Notes under the pieces: model-generated | What the model was told of the DNA's origin: nothing | Database searches by the model: none | Seen by the model: only the letters and a program-made list of their open reading frames with translations | Made by a program: the position numbers and the translations under genes | DNA from: Kibdelosporangium aridum | GTDB lineage: Bacteria; Actinomycetota; Actinomycetes; Mycobacteriales; Pseudonocardiaceae | Reading direction: 5' to 3' | DNA length: 64,000 nucleotides | NCBI RefSeq assembly: GCF_900176515.1 | Contig: NZ_FWXV01000005.1 | Coordinates: forward strand, 557,360-621,359 | Part shown: piece by piece, positions 16,234 to 24,829 of the stretch | Numbering within the stretch: position 1 is the first letter of the stretch | Layout: every line of letters starts with the position of its first letter

Positions 16234-17223
16234 GTGACGGACCTTGTCGAGCGCGCACAGTGGATAGCCGAGACAGTGTTCCTGCCGGATGCCGCGGAAG
16301 TCGACGCCCGCGGGGCAATTCCGCCGAGCCATTTCCGTGTGCTGGCTCGTGAAGGCTTCTACGGCATCGCCGCGCCCGACGCCGGGCTGGACTTCGAGAC
16401 GATCGTGGCGGTGATCGAGACGCTGGCGGGAGGCTGCCTGGCGACGACCTTCACCTGGCTCCAGCATCACGTGGCGGTCATCGGCCTTGCCAACACCACC
16501 AACGAGTCTCTGCGGTCGCAGTATTACGCCGACCTGGTCGCGGGCAGGCAAACCAGTGGTGTCGCGTCCGCAGGCGCATTGGCCGACCCGCCTCGTCTGC
16601 GTGCTTCCCGGACTGACGGCGGCTGGATCTTCGACGGCGACGCGCCTTTCGTGAGCGGCTGGGGAATCGTCGACGTCCTGCAGATCACCGGAAACGCGGG
16701 GGAGACAGTCGTCAGTGCGTTGGTGGATGCGAAGAACATCCCGGCGACCCGGTACGACCTGGTGGCATTGGACGCGACGGCGACCGTACGGTTGACGTTC
16801 GACAAGGTGTTCGTGCCGGACGCCCGGATCATCTCGGAAGTCCCGGCCGAACAGTTCCTGGGAGTGCAGCACTTGGGCTCCCGGTTGAGCGGCGCGATGC
16901 CAACCGGCCTGGCCACCCGGTGCGCCCGCATCCTCGAAGCACACGGCCGCACCGAGATGGCCGAGTCCATCGACGCCCAAGCCATCGAGGTCCGGTCTAC
17001 TTTGGACGCGGCACTGGCCGACCCGCAGGCGATGTTCGCCGCTCGTGCCGCTGCCGCAAACCTCGCCTACCGCGCGGCCGGAGCGGTCTTCGTCGCCGAG
17101 GGCGCAGCTTCGGTTATCTCTGGCAGCCACGGCGAACGCCTTGTCCGGGAAGCACTTTTCACCCTGGTGACCGGAAGCCGCGCGCCCATGAAGAACGCGC
17201 TACTGGACGTCCTGACTTCCTAG
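16234..17223 (+). CDS. Acyl-CoA dehydrogenase family protein (short)
   Basis: 329 residues from a GTG start, shorter than the usual 380-400. The N-terminal helical domain (FYGIAAPDAGLDFETI), a middle beta domain (ASRTDGGWIFDGDAPFVSGWGIVD, KVFVPDARII) and a reduced C-terminal helical domain are visible. The usual catalytic Glu region near the C terminus is not obvious. It may be an FAD or FMN enzyme related to acyl-CoA dehydrogenases or group D flavin monooxygenases. It follows the SDR closely. Confidence 0.7.
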   Translation: MTDLVERAQWIAETVFLPDAAEVDARGAIPPSHFRVLAREGFYGIAAPDAGLDFETIVAVIETLAGGCLATTFTWLQHHVAVIGLANTTNESLRSQYYADLVAGRQTSGVASAGALADPPRLRASRTDGGWIFDGDAPFVSGWGIVDVLQITGNAGETVVSALVDAKNIPATRYDLVALDATATVRLTFDKVFVPDARIISEVPAEQFLGVQHLGSRLSGAMPTGLATRCARILEAHGRTEMAESIDAQAIEVRSTLDAALADPQAMFAARAAAANLAYRAAGAVFVAEGAASVISGSHGERLVREALFTLVTGSRAPMKNALLDVLTS

Positions 17224-17257
17224 GAAGTTCGGTCAATGTCCGAGTAAGGTGCGCGTC

Positions 17258-17713
17258 ATGACGGGGGATGAGATCGCACGCGCGGTACTGGACGCGAATT
17301 CGTTCATGACGCTGGCCACGGCGGACGAGTCCGGAATGCCGTGGGCCTCACCGGTGTGGTTCGCGACGGAGAACTACCGCGAGCTCTACTGGCTGTCCTC
17401 ACCAACCGCGCGCCATTCCAAGAACCTGGCGGTACGCCCAGAGCTGTCGATCGTCGTCTACGACTCGACCGCGCGACCCCTCGAGGGACAAGCGGTCTAC
17501 ATGACGGGCACTGCCGTCCAGGTGCCCGAGAGTGACCTGGAGCCGGCACTGAGGGTGTACTCCGGGGTATCCGTGCGTAGTGGCCTCAAGGAGTACAGCA
17601 TCGACAACGTCACCGGTGATGCACGTCTCCGCCTGTACCGCGCGACCGTCACGGAGCACTACATCCTTGATCCGGACGCCACGATCGACGTCCGGATCGA
17701 GGTCTCGCCGTAG
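17258..17713 (+). CDS. Pyridoxamine 5'-phosphate oxidase-fold protein
   Basis: 151 residues from ATG 17258, chosen over GTG 17249 because AAGG sits 9 bases upstream. It has a split-barrel flavin fold: NSFMTLATADESGMPWASPVWFA, then ELYWLSSPTARHSKNL. Members bind FMN or F420 or are haem-utilisation-like, and the substrate here is unknown. It could supply reduced flavin to a monooxygenase, which would fit the lost HpaB-like gene, but this is conjecture. It is probably the last gene of the dioxygenase operon, since about 100 bases without a gene follow it. Confidence 0.72.
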   Translation: MTGDEIARAVLDANSFMTLATADESGMPWASPVWFATENYRELYWLSSPTARHSKNLAVRPELSIVVYDSTARPLEGQAVYMTGTAVQVPESDLEPALRVYSGVSVRSGLKEYSIDNVTGDARLRLYRATVTEHYILDPDATIDVRIEVSP

Positions 17714-17809
17714 CTTCAGGCTTCGCGATGTCACAAATCGGCCTGCTGTCTTGTCCTAGTCAGTGAGTGGCCCCAGTAGGTCGGGGCGCGCGGACGGAGG
17801 GACAGCTCC

Positions 17810-17875
17810 ATGAAGATCGTTGTCATCGATGGCCCGGCTGACTGGCTCGCGCACGACGCGCAGGTGCGGCGATGA
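17810..17875 (+). pseudogene. 21-codon stub with strong ribosome site, coupled to the flavoprotein gene
   Basis: ATG 17810 has a GGAGGG ribosome site about 10 bases upstream. It opens a 21-residue frame beginning MKIVVIDGPADW whose stop overlaps the next gene's ATG (ATGA). MKIVVID is a normal beta1 strand of a Rossmann-type protein and looks like the start of a real gene. The frame may be the remnant of a gene deleted internally, or a short leader that couples translation. The family cannot be named from so few residues. Confidence 0.4.
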
Positions 17876-19596
17876 CCGAACACCAGATCGCGACCTCGGT
17901 CCTGGTGATCGGCAGCGGCGGTGCCGGTCTGCGAGCCGCCATCGAACTGGCTGAGCGTGGCGTGGATGTTCGTGTGGTCGGCAAGCGGCCGAAAGCCGAC
18001 GCGCACACCACGCTGGCCGCGGGCGGGATCAACGCCGCACTGGCCACAATGGATTCGGCGGACACGTGGCAACAGCACGCCGCCGACACCATCAAAGAGA
18101 GCTATCTGCTCGCGAACCCAGACACAGTGCGGATCGTGGCCGAGAACGGCCCGCGCGGTATCGCGGACCTGGAACGTTGGGGGATGCCCTTCGCGCGCGA
18201 GGCCGACGGCCGGATCTCGCAGCGTTTCTTCGGTGCACACACCTATCGGCGCACGTCGTTCGCCGGTGACTACACCGGACTGGAAATCCAGCGGACGCTC
18301 GTCAACCGGGTCGGCCAGCTGGGCATACCTGTGCACGATACCTGTTACATCACCCGGATTCTGGTGCGTGACAATGTCGTCTTCGGTGCGTATGGGTTCG
18401 ACCTGGAAAACGGCACGCGGTACGTGTTCCACGCCGACGTGGTGATTCTCGCCGCCGGCGGGCACACCCGGATCTGGCGGCGCACGTCCTCACGGCGTGA
18501 CGAGAACACCGGTGACTCGTTCCGGCTGGCTGTGCTCGCAGGGGGCCGCATTCGGGACCCTGAGCTCGTGCAGTTCCACCCGTCCGGCCTGATCGCACCG
18601 GAAAACGCCGCTGGGACGCTCGTATCCGAGGCGGCCCGCGGTGAAGGCGGCATCCTGCGTAATGCTTTGGGTGAACGGTTCATGGCCCACTACGACCCGG
18701 CGCGTATGGAACTGTCCACACGTGACAGAGTCGCGCTGGCCGCGTACACCGAGATCAAAGAAGGGCGCGGAACGCCCGATGGCGGTGTGTGGCTGGACGT
18801 GTCTCACCTACCGCGCGAGACGATCATGCAGCGGCTGCCGCGGGTCTACCAGACACTGCTCGAGTTGCAGATGCGCGATATCACCCGTGAGCCAATGGAA
18901 GTCGCTCCGACCGCGCACTACTCGATGGGCGGTGTCTGGGTACGGCCGGAGGACCACTCGACCGGGGTTGACGGCCTGTACGCGATCGGTGAGGCGTCCA
19001 GCGGACTGCACGGCGCGAACCGGCTCGGCGGCAACTCCCTGATCGAACTTCTCGTCTACGGCAGGATTGTCGGCGAGACGGCGGCCCAGTACTCAACGGA
19101 GCTGACCGCTCAGCGCCGATCGCGGACCGCGCTCGCGGAAGCCCGCGCGGAGGTGGACGAACTGGTTGCCGCGGACGGCCCCGAGAACGTCCGCGCGCTG
19201 CAACGGGCACTGCGCAACACCATGACCGCGCACGCCGGAGTCGTCCGGGACGAGACGGGCCTGCGCGAAGGGCTGGCCGAACTCGATGCGATCGAGGAGC
19301 GGATCACCAACGTCGGTGTGCACCCGGACCTGGCTGGGTTCCAGGATGTGGCGCACGCCTTCGACCTGAAGGCGTCGGCACTCGCCGCTCGGGCCACTTT
19401 GGAGGCTGCGCTCGAACGCCGGGAGACGAGGGGTTGCCACAACCGTTCGGACTATCCCGATGTCGATCCGGAGTTGCAGGTGAACCTCGTGTGGTCCGGT
19501 CCTGGCCGGGTCGAACGGGAGAAGATCCCGCCGGTGCCTGCCGAGATCGCCGCGCTGATGAAGGAAGTCTCGACGGTCGGCAAGCTCGTCGAGTGA
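17872..19596 (+). CDS. SdhA/FrdA-like FAD flavoprotein
   Basis: 574 residues of the fumarate reductase/succinate dehydrogenase/L-aspartate oxidase flavoprotein family. It has VIGSGGAGLRAAIEL for ADP binding, HTTLAAGGINAAL (the region of the covalent-FAD His in SdhA), QFHPSGL, SEAARGEGGILRN with the catalytic Arg, HYSMGG and a C-terminal GEASSGLHGANRLGGNSL FAD motif. No iron-sulfur or membrane subunit gene is adjacent, so it is probably a soluble oxidoreductase on a dicarboxylate-like substrate, not respiratory complex II. Its ATG overlaps the stop of the 21-codon frame. Confidence 0.83.
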   Translation: MTEHQIATSVLVIGSGGAGLRAAIELAERGVDVRVVGKRPKADAHTTLAAGGINAALATMDSADTWQQHAADTIKESYLLANPDTVRIVAENGPRGIADLERWGMPFAREADGRISQRFFGAHTYRRTSFAGDYTGLEIQRTLVNRVGQLGIPVHDTCYITRILVRDNVVFGAYGFDLENGTRYVFHADVVILAAGGHTRIWRRTSSRRDENTGDSFRLAVLAGGRIRDPELVQFHPSGLIAPENAAGTLVSEAARGEGGILRNALGERFMAHYDPARMELSTRDRVALAAYTEIKEGRGTPDGGVWLDVSHLPRETIMQRLPRVYQTLLELQMRDITREPMEVAPTAHYSMGGVWVRPEDHSTGVDGLYAIGEASSGLHGANRLGGNSLIELLVYGRIVGETAAQYSTELTAQRRSRTALAEARAEVDELVAADGPENVRALQRALRNTMTAHAGVVRDETGLREGLAELDAIEERITNVGVHPDLAGFQDVAHAFDLKASALAARATLEAALERRETRGCHNRSDYPDVDPELQVNLVWSGPGRVEREKIPPVPAEIAALMKEVSTVGKLVE

Positions 19597-19600
19597 GTCG

Positions 19601-19641
19601 CTTGAAGGGCGGGAACGTGGGCTCGTTGCCCGCCCTTCAAG
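19601..19641. terminator. Bidirectional hairpin terminator
   Basis: A perfect 13-bp inverted repeat (CTTGAAGGGCGGG / CCCGCCCTTCAAG) with a 15-nt loop lies between the converging flavoprotein and extensin-like genes. Either strand would form the same stable stem. Confidence 0.8.
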
Positions 19642-19650
19642 TGCAACAGG

Positions 19651-20310
19651 CTAGATCGGCGTGTTGGCGAACCCGTGCTGGGCGATCCCGGTCAACATCT
19701 GCTGATACGCCGTCGCCGCGCTGGTCGGATCCCCGGACACGCCCAGTGCGGACTTCATCGAGTTGTACGCCGACTGCGTCAACGGACCCCAGGCGCCGTC
19801 GACCGCGAGACCGGAGTTGCGGAAGTTGTTGCACGCCGCCTGAATGAACTTCGTGTCGCTCTGGGAACCGGTGACCAGCCGGATCGGCAGACCGCCGAAG
19901 TCGGCGTGGATGTGATCGGCGTGATCCGCGTTGTACCAGCCGTCCAACACGTATCGGAACCTGCGGCGAGTGACGGCGTCGAGCGCCAGATAACGCCTGC
20001 GCAGCGCGACATTCGTGGACGCGTGGTGCCGGTCGAGTGGCGTGCAGACAGTCCCGCTGCTCCACTGGATGTGGTCGATGTCCGCGGCCGTGCCCGCACC
20101 GTGCTCGCCGGGCTTGTTCACGTAGAACCCGGCAGACACGACATAGGAGACGCTGCCGTAGGCGCTGGACAGTGACCGCAGATCGCGGATCCACAGCACC
20201 AGGCGGTCGTAGAACTCCTGTGTGCACTGCCAGTTGCGGGGCGTCGTGTTCGGCCGGTTCGATCGCCAGTAGTAGACGGGGGTGCCGTCGATGTTGCTGA
20301 AAGTGATCAT
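19651..20310 (-). CDS. Extensin-like / M15-type peptidase domain protein
   Basis: 219 residues. The first about 165 residues match the extensin-like C-terminal domain, related to M15 D,D-carboxypeptidases: GEHGAGTAADIDHI and HADHIHADFGG give the His/Asp metal set. The C terminus has a small peptidoglycan-binding-like segment (GLAVDGAWGPLTQSAYNSM). No signal peptide is visible from this start. It follows the Tat-signal gene by 3 bases and probably forms an operon with it. A role in cell-wall peptide cleavage or binding is inferred from the domain. Confidence 0.72.
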   Translation of the reverse strand: MITFSNIDGTPVYYWRSNRPNTTPRNWQCTQEFYDRLVLWIRDLRSLSSAYGSVSYVVSAGFYVNKPGEHGAGTAADIDHIQWSSGTVCTPLDRHHASTNVALRRRYLALDAVTRRRFRYVLDGWYNADHADHIHADFGGLPIRLVTGSQSDTKFIQAACNNFRNSGLAVDGAWGPLTQSAYNSMKSALGVSGDPTSAATAYQQMLTGIAQHGFANTPI

Positions 20311-20313
20311 CGC

Positions 20314-21174
20314 TCAGATCCCTGCCGTCACGAGGCGGCCATCGACAAGCCAGTAGGACAGCGGACCGCGCCTGGTCCACACCGCGCCCACGACGTGCGC
20401 GTTCTCCGGCACAGCGACCGGTTGACGGCCTGCGCCGACCGTGCCTGTGATCGCCGCGGACCCGCCGATCGCGTTGGCCACCCACCGGATGCCGCCGTTG
20501 CCTTCCAACAGGATTCCTTGCACGGCCGTGTCTTCCAGCTGACCTCGATCGACCGTGCTCCACGCCGAGCCGTCGGGGGAGCGGTACAGCGTCGTGCCGT
20601 CCTGGGTGATCGCCGCGGCGACCCATCCGGATCGGTTGCCGGACAAGGTGGTTATCGCGTGTTCGGCGGTCTGTTCCAGCCCGGTGACCGGGATCTCGGT
20701 CCATCCGCTCGGTAACCGGCGTGCGGCGATGGTTCGCATGGGGGCACGTTCCTCGGTGAGCCCGGAGCCCAGGGCCATCGCCGTACCCGGGCCGAACCCG
20801 ACGCCGGTGAATTCGGTGTTCGTGCCGGTGAGGCGCATTACTTCGTGCCAGGCCGCGCCATCAGCGGACTGCCAGACCGTGGCTTCCGTGAACGGCGGCG
20901 CCGGGCGTGAACCCACTGCCAGGACGCCACGGGCATCAGCGGCGACGTCCAGGACGTTGGCACCCTCGAGCCCGGTCGTCGGATGGGTGGTGCCGTCTTC
21001 GTCGACCAGTACCCAACTGGCGCCGAGCAGGCATAACGCTTTGGCTGACTGGCCGAGTTCGGCCACGCCGGCGGCTTTGGTCAATATCGGCTGGGCAGTG
21101 GCCGCAGTGCCGATCGCCGAGGCCGCGGCGACAACCCCCAGTACGAAAGTCCGTCTGCCTATATCGCAGGCCAT
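20314..21174 (-). CDS. Tat-exported beta-propeller-like protein
   Basis: 286 residues from ATG 21174, with GGAG upstream; the longer frame adds only shadow. A twin-arginine signal (GRRTFVLGVVAAASAIG) ends at an ATAQP cleavage region. The mature part has Trp/Ser/Asp-rich repeats such as ATVWQSADGAAWHEV and LYRSPDGSAWSTV, typical of BNR/Asp-box sialidase-like propellers. No catalytic set is recognised. It is followed by the extensin-like gene, so both may act outside the membrane, although the partner lacks its own signal. Confidence 0.75.
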   Translation of the reverse strand: MACDIGRRTFVLGVVAAASAIGTAATAQPILTKAAGVAELGQSAKALCLLGASWVLVDEDGTTHPTTGLEGANVLDVAADARGVLAVGSRPAPPFTEATVWQSADGAAWHEVMRLTGTNTEFTGVGFGPGTAMALGSGLTEERAPMRTIAARRLPSGWTEIPVTGLEQTAEHAITTLSGNRSGWVAAAITQDGTTLYRSPDGSAWSTVDRGQLEDTAVQGILLEGNGGIRWVANAIGGSAAITGTVGAGRQPVAVPENAHVVGAVWTRRGPLSYWLVDGRLVTAGI

Positions 21175-21312
21175 CGATTCTCCGTTCGGTAGTGACAACC
21201 TTGCAGGGATGGTTGGTTTTTCCTTTACCGAAGCGGTTAGCAGTGTACGGGCCACGCGAGCGTGCCGGATACGGCCGTTCTGTCTAAAGTCCTTTCAGGA
21301 ACCTGCATCCGG

Positions 21313-22860
21313 CTACGCGGGAATGTTCCTTGTGTATGTGATGTCGTGCCCGGTACGCGCCCAGATCACGTCGGGGCAGTCGAGGCCCTCGGCGGACAGT
21401 TGCCGTTTGATGACCTTGAACGTCGCGGTGCGCGGCAGTTCGCGGACCAGCCGGACGTACTTGGGTACCTGCTTGGGGCCCAGATCGGGCTGTCCGGCCA
21501 GGAAACGGCCGAACTCGGCGGGCTCGAGCGTGTCAGTGACGATCGCCGCCATCACCTGGTCCCCGGTGACCGGATCGGGCACGGCGTAGACCGCGACCTC
21601 GCTGATCGCCGGGTGCCGCAACAGGATCCGCTCGATCGGAGCGGTGCCCAGGTTCTCCCCGTCGACACGGAGCCAGTCGCCAAGGCGTCCCACGAAGTAG
21701 CAGAAGCCCTGCGCGTCGGCGTAGGCGAGATCTCCGGTGTGGTACTTGCCGTCGCGCAGCCGGTCCGCGTCAGCCCCGGGATCGCGGTAGTACCCGGCGA
21801 ACCAGCCCGCGCCCGCGGTGTTGACCAGTTCGCCGATCGCTTCCTCGGCGTTGACCAGGCGGCCTTCCGGATCGAACTCGGCAGGTGGGCACGGCCTGCC
21901 GGTTTCGGGATGCAGAATGGCCACGTCCGGCGTGGGCTTGCCGAGTGAACCGGCTGGGGTGTCGTCGGTGCGGGAGAAACCCACTCCGCCTTCGGTCGAC
22001 CCGAACGCGTCGATGACCTTGCAGCCGAAGCGTTCCGCGAACGTTGTCAGGTCGGCGCTGGCGCCTTCGTTGCCGTAGACCAGCCGCAGCGGGTTGTCCG
22101 CGTCGTCCGGCTGTGGCGGCGTCGCGACCACATAGGACAGTGGCTTGCCCACGTAATTGGCGTAGGTCACGCCGAACTTACGCACGTCGGGCAGGAAGCC
22201 GGACGCGGAGAACCTGCGTCGCAGGGCGATGTTCGCACCTGCGGCAAGCCCGACCGCCCAGCCCGCCATGATGGCGTTGGAGTGGAACATCGGCATGGAG
22301 ACGTAGACCGTGTCGTTCGCCGACAGCCTGAACCGCTCGGCGAGCATCCGGCCAGGGAAGGCGACCTTGCCGTGCGTGCAGCGCACCGCCTTCGGGTCGC
22401 CGCTGGTCCCGGAGGTGAAGATCAGCATCAGCAGGTCTTCCGAGGTGGCCGCGACCGGATCGAGCGGCGCGCCCTTGTGCAGGGAGTCCAGGTCGCGGAC
22501 GTCCACATCGAGGCCGTCCAGCAGCGGCCGGTACTTCGGCTCGGCGAGGACGAACTGGCAGTCCGCGAGCCGGACGTCGCGGGCGAGCGCCTCACCTCGC
22601 CGAGTGGGGTTCAACCCCACCAGCACCGCACCGGAGAACGCGCAGGCGCCGAGCAGGAACGAGAAGGTGGGCACGTTGTCGGCCAGAATGCCGACGTGAG
22701 GTGGGACGTCCCAACGCAACGCCGCCTTGAGCGTGCCCGCGTAGCACGCAGACGCCTGGACATGCTCAGCCCAGGAATACGTTTCGTCCTCGAACTTCAG
22801 GCCTTGGCGATGGTCCTCGGCGCGGGCCAGCAGCAGTTCGGTGACCGTCGGGACGTCCAT
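21313..22860 (-). CDS. fadD17: Steroid side-chain acyl-CoA synthetase FadD17
   Basis: 515 residues from ATG 22860, with GGAGG upstream. This is an ANL-family adenylating enzyme: P-loop FTSGTSGDPKAV, the A5-type motif FGSTEGG, the A7/A8 region YHTGDLAY to GRLGDWLRVDGENL, and a C-terminal Lys in TFKVIKRQL. Long stretches (MPMFHSNA, YANYVGKPLSYV, GENLGTAPIERI, FKVIKRQLSAEG) match mycobacterial FadD17, which activates steroid side-chain carboxylates with CoA during cholesterol breakdown. The KstR box 25-38 bases before the ATG supports this assignment. No mce4, fadE26 or fadE27 genes lie nearby, unlike Mycobacterium. Confidence 0.9.
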   Translation of the reverse strand: MDVPTVTELLLARAEDHRQGLKFEDETYSWAEHVQASACYAGTLKAALRWDVPPHVGILADNVPTFSFLLGACAFSGAVLVGLNPTRRGEALARDVRLADCQFVLAEPKYRPLLDGLDVDVRDLDSLHKGAPLDPVAATSEDLLMLIFTSGTSGDPKAVRCTHGKVAFPGRMLAERFRLSANDTVYVSMPMFHSNAIMAGWAVGLAAGANIALRRRFSASGFLPDVRKFGVTYANYVGKPLSYVVATPPQPDDADNPLRLVYGNEGASADLTTFAERFGCKVIDAFGSTEGGVGFSRTDDTPAGSLGKPTPDVAILHPETGRPCPPAEFDPEGRLVNAEEAIGELVNTAGAGWFAGYYRDPGADADRLRDGKYHTGDLAYADAQGFCYFVGRLGDWLRVDGENLGTAPIERILLRHPAISEVAVYAVPDPVTGDQVMAAIVTDTLEPAEFGRFLAGQPDLGPKQVPKYVRLVRELPRTATFKVIKRQLSAEGLDCPDVIWARTGHDITYTRNIPA

Positions 22861-22884
22861 CCACGCACCTCCACACGCCGGAAG

Positions 22885-22898
22885 TAGAACGCGTTCTA
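22885..22898. promoter_or_regulatory. KstR operator
   Basis: TAGAACGCGTTCTA is a perfect 14-bp palindrome that fits the published KstR consensus TNNAACNNGTTNNA exactly. It lies 25 bases upstream of the fadD17 ATG, where a bound repressor would block transcription until steroid-CoA ligands accumulate. KstR itself is not encoded in this window. Confidence 0.85.
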
Positions 22899-22930
22899 TT
22901 CTTACCCGGCGTGTCAGGTGTACGCGAGGT

Positions 22931-23356
22931 TTAGGCCGGGATCGGGTTCGTGGCGGAGAGGTAGCCGCCAACGGAGACGTAGAAGTAGCTGCCGGTCGAC
23001 GAGCGGCTGACCGTGCGTTGAGCCGTGGTGCCGCACCCAGTGGATGCCAGCGACAGCCCGCTGGCGGTCTTCACGGTCAGACCGGTGTTGTCGCACGCCC
23101 GGTCGTAGGCGTACATCCTGATGTTGCCCCCGTCGATCAGGGTCGTCCGGCCGAACGAGATGTAGTTTCCGGGGCAGTTCGCTCCGCGGTACGCGTAGAT
23201 CGTGCTGTAGGTCTCCATGACCTCCCGTTTGAAGCTGAACGGCCCGTTGTTGGTGCATGTGGCGGCTGCCGCGGGTGTCGCGACCGCCAGCATCGAACCG
23301 GTGGCGGCGACGGCCATCGCACCGGCGGTGAGTAACGATCTGAAGGAACGCATCAT
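22931..23356 (-). CDS. Secreted small protein, function unknown
   Basis: 141 residues with a Sec signal peptide (residues 1-32, ending ATPAAAA). The mature part of about 108 residues is rich in Ser, Thr, Gly and Tyr and contains four cysteines that could pair: near its start, in GANCPGNY, in RACDNTG and in STGCGTT. No family is recognised. It lies upstream of fadD17 on the same strand, but the KstR box separates them, so fadD17 has its own promoter. Confidence 0.7.
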   Translation of the reverse strand: MMRSFRSLLTAGAMAVAATGSMLAVATPAAAATCTNNGPFSFKREVMETYSTIYAYRGANCPGNYISFGRTTLIDGGNIRMYAYDRACDNTGLTVKTASGLSLASTGCGTTAQRTVSRSSTGSYFYVSVGGYLSATNPIPA

Positions 23357-23561
23357 CGACCTCCTTTGCTTTCACTGAGCCCGGAAATCACCGCACGCCC
23401 CGGTTTGTCCAGCAAGCCCGGCTGCCGGTGGACAAACAAAACCCGGCGACAGCATTCGGCGGCGTGGAGGTGGGTTACGGACGGCAAGCGATGGCGTCGT
23501 GGCCTTGCCGCCAGCCTGTCCGTCCTGCTGGCGGCGGTGGTGACGCGGTCCGAAGGTGGTG

Positions 23562-24137
23562 TCAGCCTTCGGCGGGGCCGGATTCCCGGTAGCGGGTGCC
23601 CCGATCTGGCGGACTACTTGAAATGAGCTTCGCGAGTGCGGGAATCAACGCTGTGTAGCTTTCCGGTGTGAGGTGCAGGCCGTCGCCTTCAAGTTCGACC
23701 GAACCAGGTTCGAGGCAACACTGTGGACCTACGGCTGCTCGCAGAGCGTTCCGGTAGACGTCGAGATCACGGTTCCTGCGCATGCCAAGGCCAGGTCTGA
23801 ACACCTCCTGGATCCGGGGCGGCAGGAACGCCACCACGCGGGCATGGCCGAAAGCCGAGATCACCGTCTCGATGTTCGCCGTGAACTGGTCGATCGGCAC
23901 GTGCTTCCATGGCGCGCAGTCGTTGGCGCCGAACGAAAGAACAACGACCGACCACTCCACCGCGCCGAGCTTCGCTGCCCGGGCAGCTCCGTCCGAGCTG
24001 TCCCAGCCGCCCGCGGCGCAGTTGTACACGGTCGAAGGCGGCCCGAGTTCCCGCTCCAGATGCTGGATGTGCGGCTTGGTGAACCGGGCGAGCATGCTGT
24101 CGCCGAACAACGCCACGTCAGTCGTCGGCACTGCCAT
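23562..24137 (-). CDS. SGNH/GDSL hydrolase
   Basis: 191 residues with the SGNH blocks: FGDSMLAR (Ser14), an AAGGWDSSD block II glycine, FGANDC (block III Asn) and DGLHLT (block V Asp/His). It lacks a signal peptide and is probably a cytoplasmic esterase or acetyl-hydrolase with unknown substrate. Its start overlaps the end of the GntR regulator gene by 20 bases, so the two are co-transcribed. Confidence 0.82.
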   Translation of the reverse strand: MAVPTTDVALFGDSMLARFTKPHIQHLERELGPPSTVYNCAAGGWDSSDGAARAAKLGAVEWSVVVLSFGANDCAPWKHVPIDQFTANIETVISAFGHARVVAFLPPRIQEVFRPGLGMRRNRDLDVYRNALRAAVGPQCCLEPGSVELEGDGLHLTPESYTALIPALAKLISSSPPDRGTRYRESGPAEG

Positions 24138-24786
24138 CCGCCAAAGTGGACAGTGCCTTGCTGCCGAGGCTGCTTCGGATGTGCTCGCGCATCACCTTCG
24201 CGGCGAGTTCGCTGTCGCCCGCGATGACCGCTTCCAACATGGCGCGGTGCTCCGCTGCTGTCTCGTCGCGCTCAGGTTGGTCGCGTTTCTGCCGTAGGCC
24301 GACGATCCGGTATCGGTCGGCTTTGTCCCAGAGCCCCTCAAGGGTCGTGATGAGCAGGTCGTTGTGTGAAGCGGTGTAGATGGCGCGGTGGAACTCGCGG
24401 TGCGCCACCAGGTCGGTGATGTCCGGGTGATCGGGCAGGGGCTTGAGTTGGGCGAACGCCGCGCGCATCGTGGCGATGTCGGATTTGGAACGGCGTTCGG
24501 CGGCCAATGAGGTGGCCAGTGGATCCAGCGCTCGCCGCATCTCCAGCAGGTCGCGTGCCTCTTCGGCGGACAGATCAGTTACGCGGGCATCGCGATGGGC
24601 GTCCAGTTCGACGAACCCCTCGGATTTGAGCCTGCGCAGCGCCTCGCGCAGGGGAGTGGTGCTGATGCCCAGGTCGCGGGCGAGCGTCGCCTGGTTGAGC
24701 ACGGTGCCGGGGGCGTACTCGCTCGTCAGGATCTTGGTGCGGACCAGGGCGTACGCGAAGTCGCTCTTGGTCGCGTAGGTCTCCAC
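24118..24786 (-). CDS. GntR/FadR-subfamily (FCD) transcriptional regulator
   Basis: 222 residues. The N-terminal winged helix (LNQATLARDLGISTTPLREALRRLKSEGFVE) is GntR type. The C-terminal all-helical FCD domain has the Asp/His metal set (DLVAHREFHRAIY, EHRAMLEA). FCD regulators usually bind small carboxylates such as lactate, citrate-like acids or sugar acids. It is divergent from the aconitase gene with 43 bases between starts, so it probably controls the 24.8-35.8 kb operon and itself. Confidence 0.87.
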   Translation of the reverse strand: METYATKSDFAYALVRTKILTSEYAPGTVLNQATLARDLGISTTPLREALRRLKSEGFVELDAHRDARVTDLSAEEARDLLEMRRALDPLATSLAAERRSKSDIATMRAAFAQLKPLPDHPDITDLVAHREFHRAIYTASHNDLLITTLEGLWDKADRYRIVGLRQKRDQPERDETAAEHRAMLEAVIAGDSELAAKVMREHIRSSLGSKALSTLADGSADD

Positions 24787-24829
24787 TGGTACATCTTATA
24801 ACCTGACGGCAAGACCTTGAGGAGCTGCC

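Noticed and set aside
24787..24829. GGTACATCTTATAACC between the GntR and aconitase genes as a GntR operator
   Set aside because: Only the outer three bases are symmetric; TACATCTT also occurs near 27250 and 36720 but without symmetry, so I do not call an operator.
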